This document shows positions 63,165-64,000 of a DNA stretch of 64,000 bases, piece after piece. A program made the position numbers and the translations under genes. Within the stretch, counting starts at the first letter, position 1. The number at the start of each line of letters is the position of its first letter. The notes beneath the pieces are model-generated. The model did no database searches, was not told the origin of the DNA, and was given only the letters and a program-made list of their open reading frames with translations. The stretch lies in NCBI RefSeq assembly GCF_963675165.1, contig NC_087377.1, positions 7,023,122 to 7,087,121 on the forward strand, in the 5' to 3' direction. This DNA comes from Halichondria panicea. Taxonomy: Eukaryota; Porifera; Demospongiae; Suberitida; Halichondriidae.

Positions 63165-64000
63165 CTGTGTATACATACACGATAGACTATAATTATACAC
63201 TATAGACTATAAGGTATTAGGCAGACAGAAAGTGTACCATGATCACTACCTTAGATTGGGGTAAATATAGTCTTCTATTAAGTGTACAGTACAGTGCAAC
63301 AACCAAAGAGAGTAGATTTTTTTTTATTTTTTTTATTTTTCACATTTTGTGGCATATCTTCTGAAGTAAAAGTGATATGATCTATTTGAGTGCAGGTACT
63401 GAAAGTTCAACTATTGGCGCTTCCATTGGACCACCACCTGTTACATCATATGACATCATATCTATGAAATGGCTGTCTGAAGATGTGTACCTCCAAAAAT
63501 ATGTTAGGAATAGAAGTAGCTTATTTGTTTGAGTTAAGATCTGAAATTTGTTGTGTATGTACCTGAGTATATTGCTCATCTTTTGAGCTTCAACTGAAGT
63601 CTGGGCTACTAGTAAGTTCTGAGAAATACTGCATTTTGTTGTTTTTTGGTGGCAAATATGTTAGGAATACAACTTTCGATTTTATGCTAGTTAAGGTCTG
63701 ATTTTTGAGAAGGATGTACTACAATAGTGTAAAATTCATTTGCACTAACTTACAGGAGCTAAACAAGTATCTTCTTTGCTAGAGCGGCCCTTGTCAAAAA
63801 CGGTGATTTTGCTCCGTTTTGCTACTTTTGCTGGCGTATGCAATGATATTCATTGATTTGTGACATCACAAATCATCTTGTTGTTATTTGCTACATCCAA
63901 AGGTCATGCGATGTCTACCTGCAAATACACAGTTGGTGCTGGTCATTCCGTGTCACAGGGGCGTGGCAATTGAGCTTACTACGTAGCCAAATCGCCCCAA
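63165..64000. other. Non-coding end of window
   Basis: No exon was recognised. A T-rich tract lies at about 63,318-63,344. The R4 first exon, if it exists, is not here. Confidence 0.5.

Overview
This is intron-rich, AT-rich eukaryotic DNA from a marine invertebrate, most probably a sponge (demosponge). That assignment rests on very short introns (about 48-120 bp), Ig/FN3-type surface receptors with tyrosine-rich tails, and a dense layer of palindromic non-autonomous DNA transposons. The species cannot be fixed from sequence alone. No rRNA, tRNA, CRISPR array or bacterial operon was seen.

The core of the window is a family of related type-I membrane receptors, all on the minus strand, rebuilt here exon by exon from splice sites and phases. 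Receptor R2 (41,334 to 31,289) has 17 exons that sum to exactly 1000 codons plus stop: signal peptide, Ig domain, FN3-like domain, three further conserved beta-rich modules, a stalk, one transmembrane helix and a roughly 440-residue cytoplasmic tail with two ITIM-type motifs, a PPxY motif and proline-rich stretches. R1 (6,588 to 2,199) has the same ectodomain plan, but a short tail with closely spaced YxxV/YxxT/YxxI motifs and two single-base frameshifts. R4 (63,164 to 60,819) is an R1-type copy with several frameshifts. R3 (53,745 to about 52,000) is 5'-truncated, and a foldback transposon splits one of its exons. R5 (60,686 to 60,202) is a three-exon fragment of an R2-like ectodomain. A tail-only duplicate of the R2 tail lies at 16,968-11,229. 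Shared ectodomains joined to two different signalling tails recall the paired inhibitory/activating receptors of vertebrates. That comparison is inference.

Between the two tail copies lie two intact plus/minus genes in head-to-head arrangement: a 923-aa protein with a DUF7869-type, RNase-H-like core and an N-terminal 16-residue repeat array (26,146-30,298 +), and a 115-aa protein of unknown function (25,964-25,537 -). They share a 181-bp promoter region with an NRF1-type palindrome. A 107-aa OB-fold/zinc-ribbon protein resembling the RPA large-subunit C-terminus lies at 49,498-49,175 (-).

The rest is mostly nested repeats: pogo-like MITEs with TA target duplications, TAG...CTA elements with 9-10 bp target duplications (Mutator-like behaviour), foldback elements with internal minisatellites, a 2.2-kb near-perfect inverted repeat (44,739-46,893) and two segmental duplications (170-2,407 with 50,932-52,238; 10,878-16,975 with 30,941-36,725). 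These duplications and insertions shaped the receptor cluster.
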